Shown here: positions 14,675 to 15,846 of the stretch, piece after piece
Numbering within the stretch: position 1 is the stretch's first letter
How the letters are laid out: the number at the start of each line of letters is the position of its first letter
From: Syntrophobacteria bacterium
GTDB lineage: Bacteria; Desulfobacterota; DSWW01
Reading direction: 5' to 3'
Assembly (NCBI GenBank): GCA_030145435.1
Contig: JAQYVQ010000408.1
Coordinates: forward strand, 1 to 15,846
Length of the DNA stretch: 15,846 nt
The notes under the pieces: generated by a model
Told to the model about the DNA's origin: nothing
The model's database searches: none
The model's input: only the letters and a program-made list of their open reading frames with translations
Made by a program: the position numbers and the translations under genes

Positions 14675-15520
14675 ATGGCGCAATTGCCCGAAATGGCAAA
14701 GCAGGTGAGAAAGACGATCATGGACCAGGTTCTCAAGGAGGGCACCGCACCAACGGTGGCGGAGATCTCCAGGAAGCACTCTCTGCCCGCCGAGGAGATC
14801 GGTCGGGTTTTCAAGGATCTCGAAGCAGCGGTATGCATCGCCGTTCAGGACGAAAGACATGCACGTCAGAGCTTGTTCCAAGACGAACCTGTGGAAGGGG
14901 GGCTCCCCGCTGTGGGCGAGATCTTCTACGCCCGACCTTTCTCAAATTTCAAGAACCACTACAAGATATCCGTGAATGGTGAACAGAAATGGTACGGGGA
15001 GTGTGCGGTCGAGTGCTGCGGCGTCTCGGCGATGTTTCCGGGCAAGGAGGTCGTGGTCCGGTCCGTGTGCCGGCAGACCCGTGAACCGGTCGAACTGGTC
15101 GGCCGCGACGGCAGCTTGCTGGATTACTCCCCCAAGACCTTGCGTGTGCACTTCGGGTTCCCCATGAGCCGCATATCGGATGATATTCTGGGCTGGTGTG
15201 ATTTCAACAGCTTTTTTAGCTCTGAGGAGGCTGTCAGGGAATGGAGAAAGGCACACCACCCTATCAAGGGGGCCACGCGGGACCCGGTGACCGTATCCCG
15301 TATCGTGGCAATCGTTGGCAAAGGAAGACTGGACTACAATTATCAACTAGAGCTTCCTTTGCTTACGATGGTGAAGAAGATGAAACGCCTCGGAATGACG
15401 AAGCCGCTCCCTCTGCTCGGGCTGCACGTGCCCGATCCGTTCTTCATGTTCACCCCTCACGTCTTCACCGAATGGAAGCGAAAAGGGTACAAGAACTATA
15501 TCCGGTTCTCGTTCAACTAG
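14675..15520 (+). CDS. Alkylmercury lyase (MerB)-like protein with C-terminal extension
   Basis: This 281-aa protein aligns with MerB over its first ~210 residues. It has an N-terminal winged-helix-like part (TVAEISRKHSLPAEEIGRVF), then YGECAVECCGVSAMFPGK, VRSVCRQTREPVEL and GWCDFNSFFSSEEAVREW, which match in order the MerB regions around Cys96/Asp99, Cys117 and Cys159. C110, C132 and C175 are in place; the catalytic Asp99 position is Glu113. Some MerB variants also differ at this site. About 65 residues beyond the MerB end (from about 216) form an extension I do not recognise. MerB breaks carbon-mercury bonds by protonolysis, releasing Hg(II). No merA, merP or merT is here, so mercury detoxification is not assured; another organometal or hydrolytic role is possible. 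It lies 47 nt after the GMC gene. Confidence 0.75.
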   Translation: MAQLPEMAKQVRKTIMDQVLKEGTAPTVAEISRKHSLPAEEIGRVFKDLEAAVCIAVQDERHARQSLFQDEPVEGGLPAVGEIFYARPFSNFKNHYKISVNGEQKWYGECAVECCGVSAMFPGKEVVVRSVCRQTREPVELVGRDGSLLDYSPKTLRVHFGFPMSRISDDILGWCDFNSFFSSEEAVREWRKAHHPIKGATRDPVTVSRIVAIVGKGRLDYNYQLELPLLTMVKKMKRLGMTKPLPLLGLHVPDPFFMFTPHVFTEWKRKGYKNYIRFSFN

Positions 15521-15524
15521 AGCC

Positions 15525-15531
15525 AGAGGAG
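15525..15531 (+). promoter_or_regulatory. Ribosome binding site for the GTG start at 15539
   Basis: AGAGGAG lies 7 nt before GTG 15539 and decides this non-ATG start. It directly follows the stop of the MerB-like gene, implying co-transcription. Confidence 0.65.
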
Positions 15532-15538
15532 CTGCAAG

Positions 15539-15846
15539 GTGACGGACAAAGCCCCGAAACCCTTACCCGGAAGTGTTCAATGCCCGGCTCATCCTGGGGG
15601 GAAGGCGCTAAAGGGAAATTATTTTGGGGGGTACCGGAAGAAGTGCTACCGGCTGGGCGAGTTCTTAATGGATCTGGGTGCCCTGTTTCCTCGCACAACC
15701 GACATCTGGGCCATCTGGGCAAGGAGACGTGTGGATCCGTTGTTTCGCGAGGAAATCATGACGGCTGTGGCGCGGACGAACGAATGCCGCCTCTGCACCT
15801 ATGTTCATACCGAGTGGGCTCTTTCCGCAGGCATGCCGGAAGGAGA
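15539..15846 (+). CDS. AhpD/carboxymuconolactone decarboxylase-like protein (5' part, cut by window end)
   Basis: An open frame starting with GTG at 15539 runs without a stop to the end of the window (102 complete codons). Near the cut, residues 83-90 read C-R-L-C-T-Y-V-H, followed by TEWALSAGMPEG. This is the CxxC-x3-H motif plus the helix typical of the AhpD/CMD superfamily, whose members act as peroxidase-linked disulfide reductases or decarboxylases. The first ~50 residues (including CPAHPGGKALKGNYFGGYRK) are not recognised. The gene lies 18 nt after the MerB-like gene and is probably in the same operon. A thiol-redox role is a guess. The rest of the gene is outside the window. Confidence 0.65.
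   Translation, partial: MTDKAPKPLPGSVQCPAHPGGKALKGNYFGGYRKKCYRLGEFLMDLGALFPRTTDIWAIWARRRVDPLFREEIMTAVARTNECRLCTYVHTEWALSAGMPEG

Overview
The window looks like a metabolic gene cluster from an anaerobic Gram-negative bacterium, most likely of the Desulfobacterota (sulfate-reducing or syntrophic 'deltaproteobacteria'). This is inferred from the high-GC coding style, the sigma-54 control, a corrinoid/methyl-tetrahydrofolate methyl-transfer system, a DUF2284 protein, and DUF1302/DUF1329 proteins that carry Sec signals and imply an outer membrane. All genes are on the + strand. No rRNA, tRNA, CRISPR array or insertion sequence was seen.

Region 1 (1-2675) starts with about 380 bases without a convincing gene. 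They hold a paired palindromic site (195-228), a possible IHF site (286-298) and a near-consensus sigma-54 promoter (326-340). This promoter drives a small ABM-fold protein translationally coupled (ATGA) to a 652-aa [2Fe-2S]/ASKHA reductive activator of corrinoid proteins.

Region 2 (2775-4485) is a GAF/AAA+/Fis sigma-54 activator, followed at once by a second pair of the same palindromes (4339-4371), an intrinsic terminator (4434-4470) and a second sigma-54 promoter (4471-4485). Palindrome-to-promoter spacing is almost the same at both promoters (118 and 120 bp). The simplest reading is that this regulator controls both transcription units and perhaps itself.

Region 3 (4571-9886) is the methyl-transfer core: two UroD/MtaA-type Zn methyltransferases flanking one corrinoid protein, then a Cys-rich DUF2284 protein, an FAD/NAD(P) reductase, and an MtrH-type methyltransferase. 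The model is: a UroD-type enzyme moves a methyl group from an unknown substrate to the corrinoid protein, the MtrH-type enzyme passes it to tetrahydrofolate, and the activator, possibly fed by the FAD reductase, rescues oxidised cobalt. This gene set resembles the O-demethylase systems of acetogens and Desulfitobacterium.

Region 4 (10037-15846, running off the end) adds an envelope and accessory module: a DUF1302 barrel-like protein, a DUF1329 protein, a degraded remnant of a second DUF1329 gene, a GMC-type flavoprotein, an alkylmercury-lyase (MerB)-like protein, and the start of an AhpD/carboxymuconolactone-decarboxylase-like protein. The combination suggests uptake and processing of a hydrophobic methylated or organometallic compound, but the substrate cannot be read from the sequence. 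The most unusual points are the MerB-like protein inside a corrinoid demethylation cluster and the two-promoter sigma-54 regulon with its own 14-bp palindrome.
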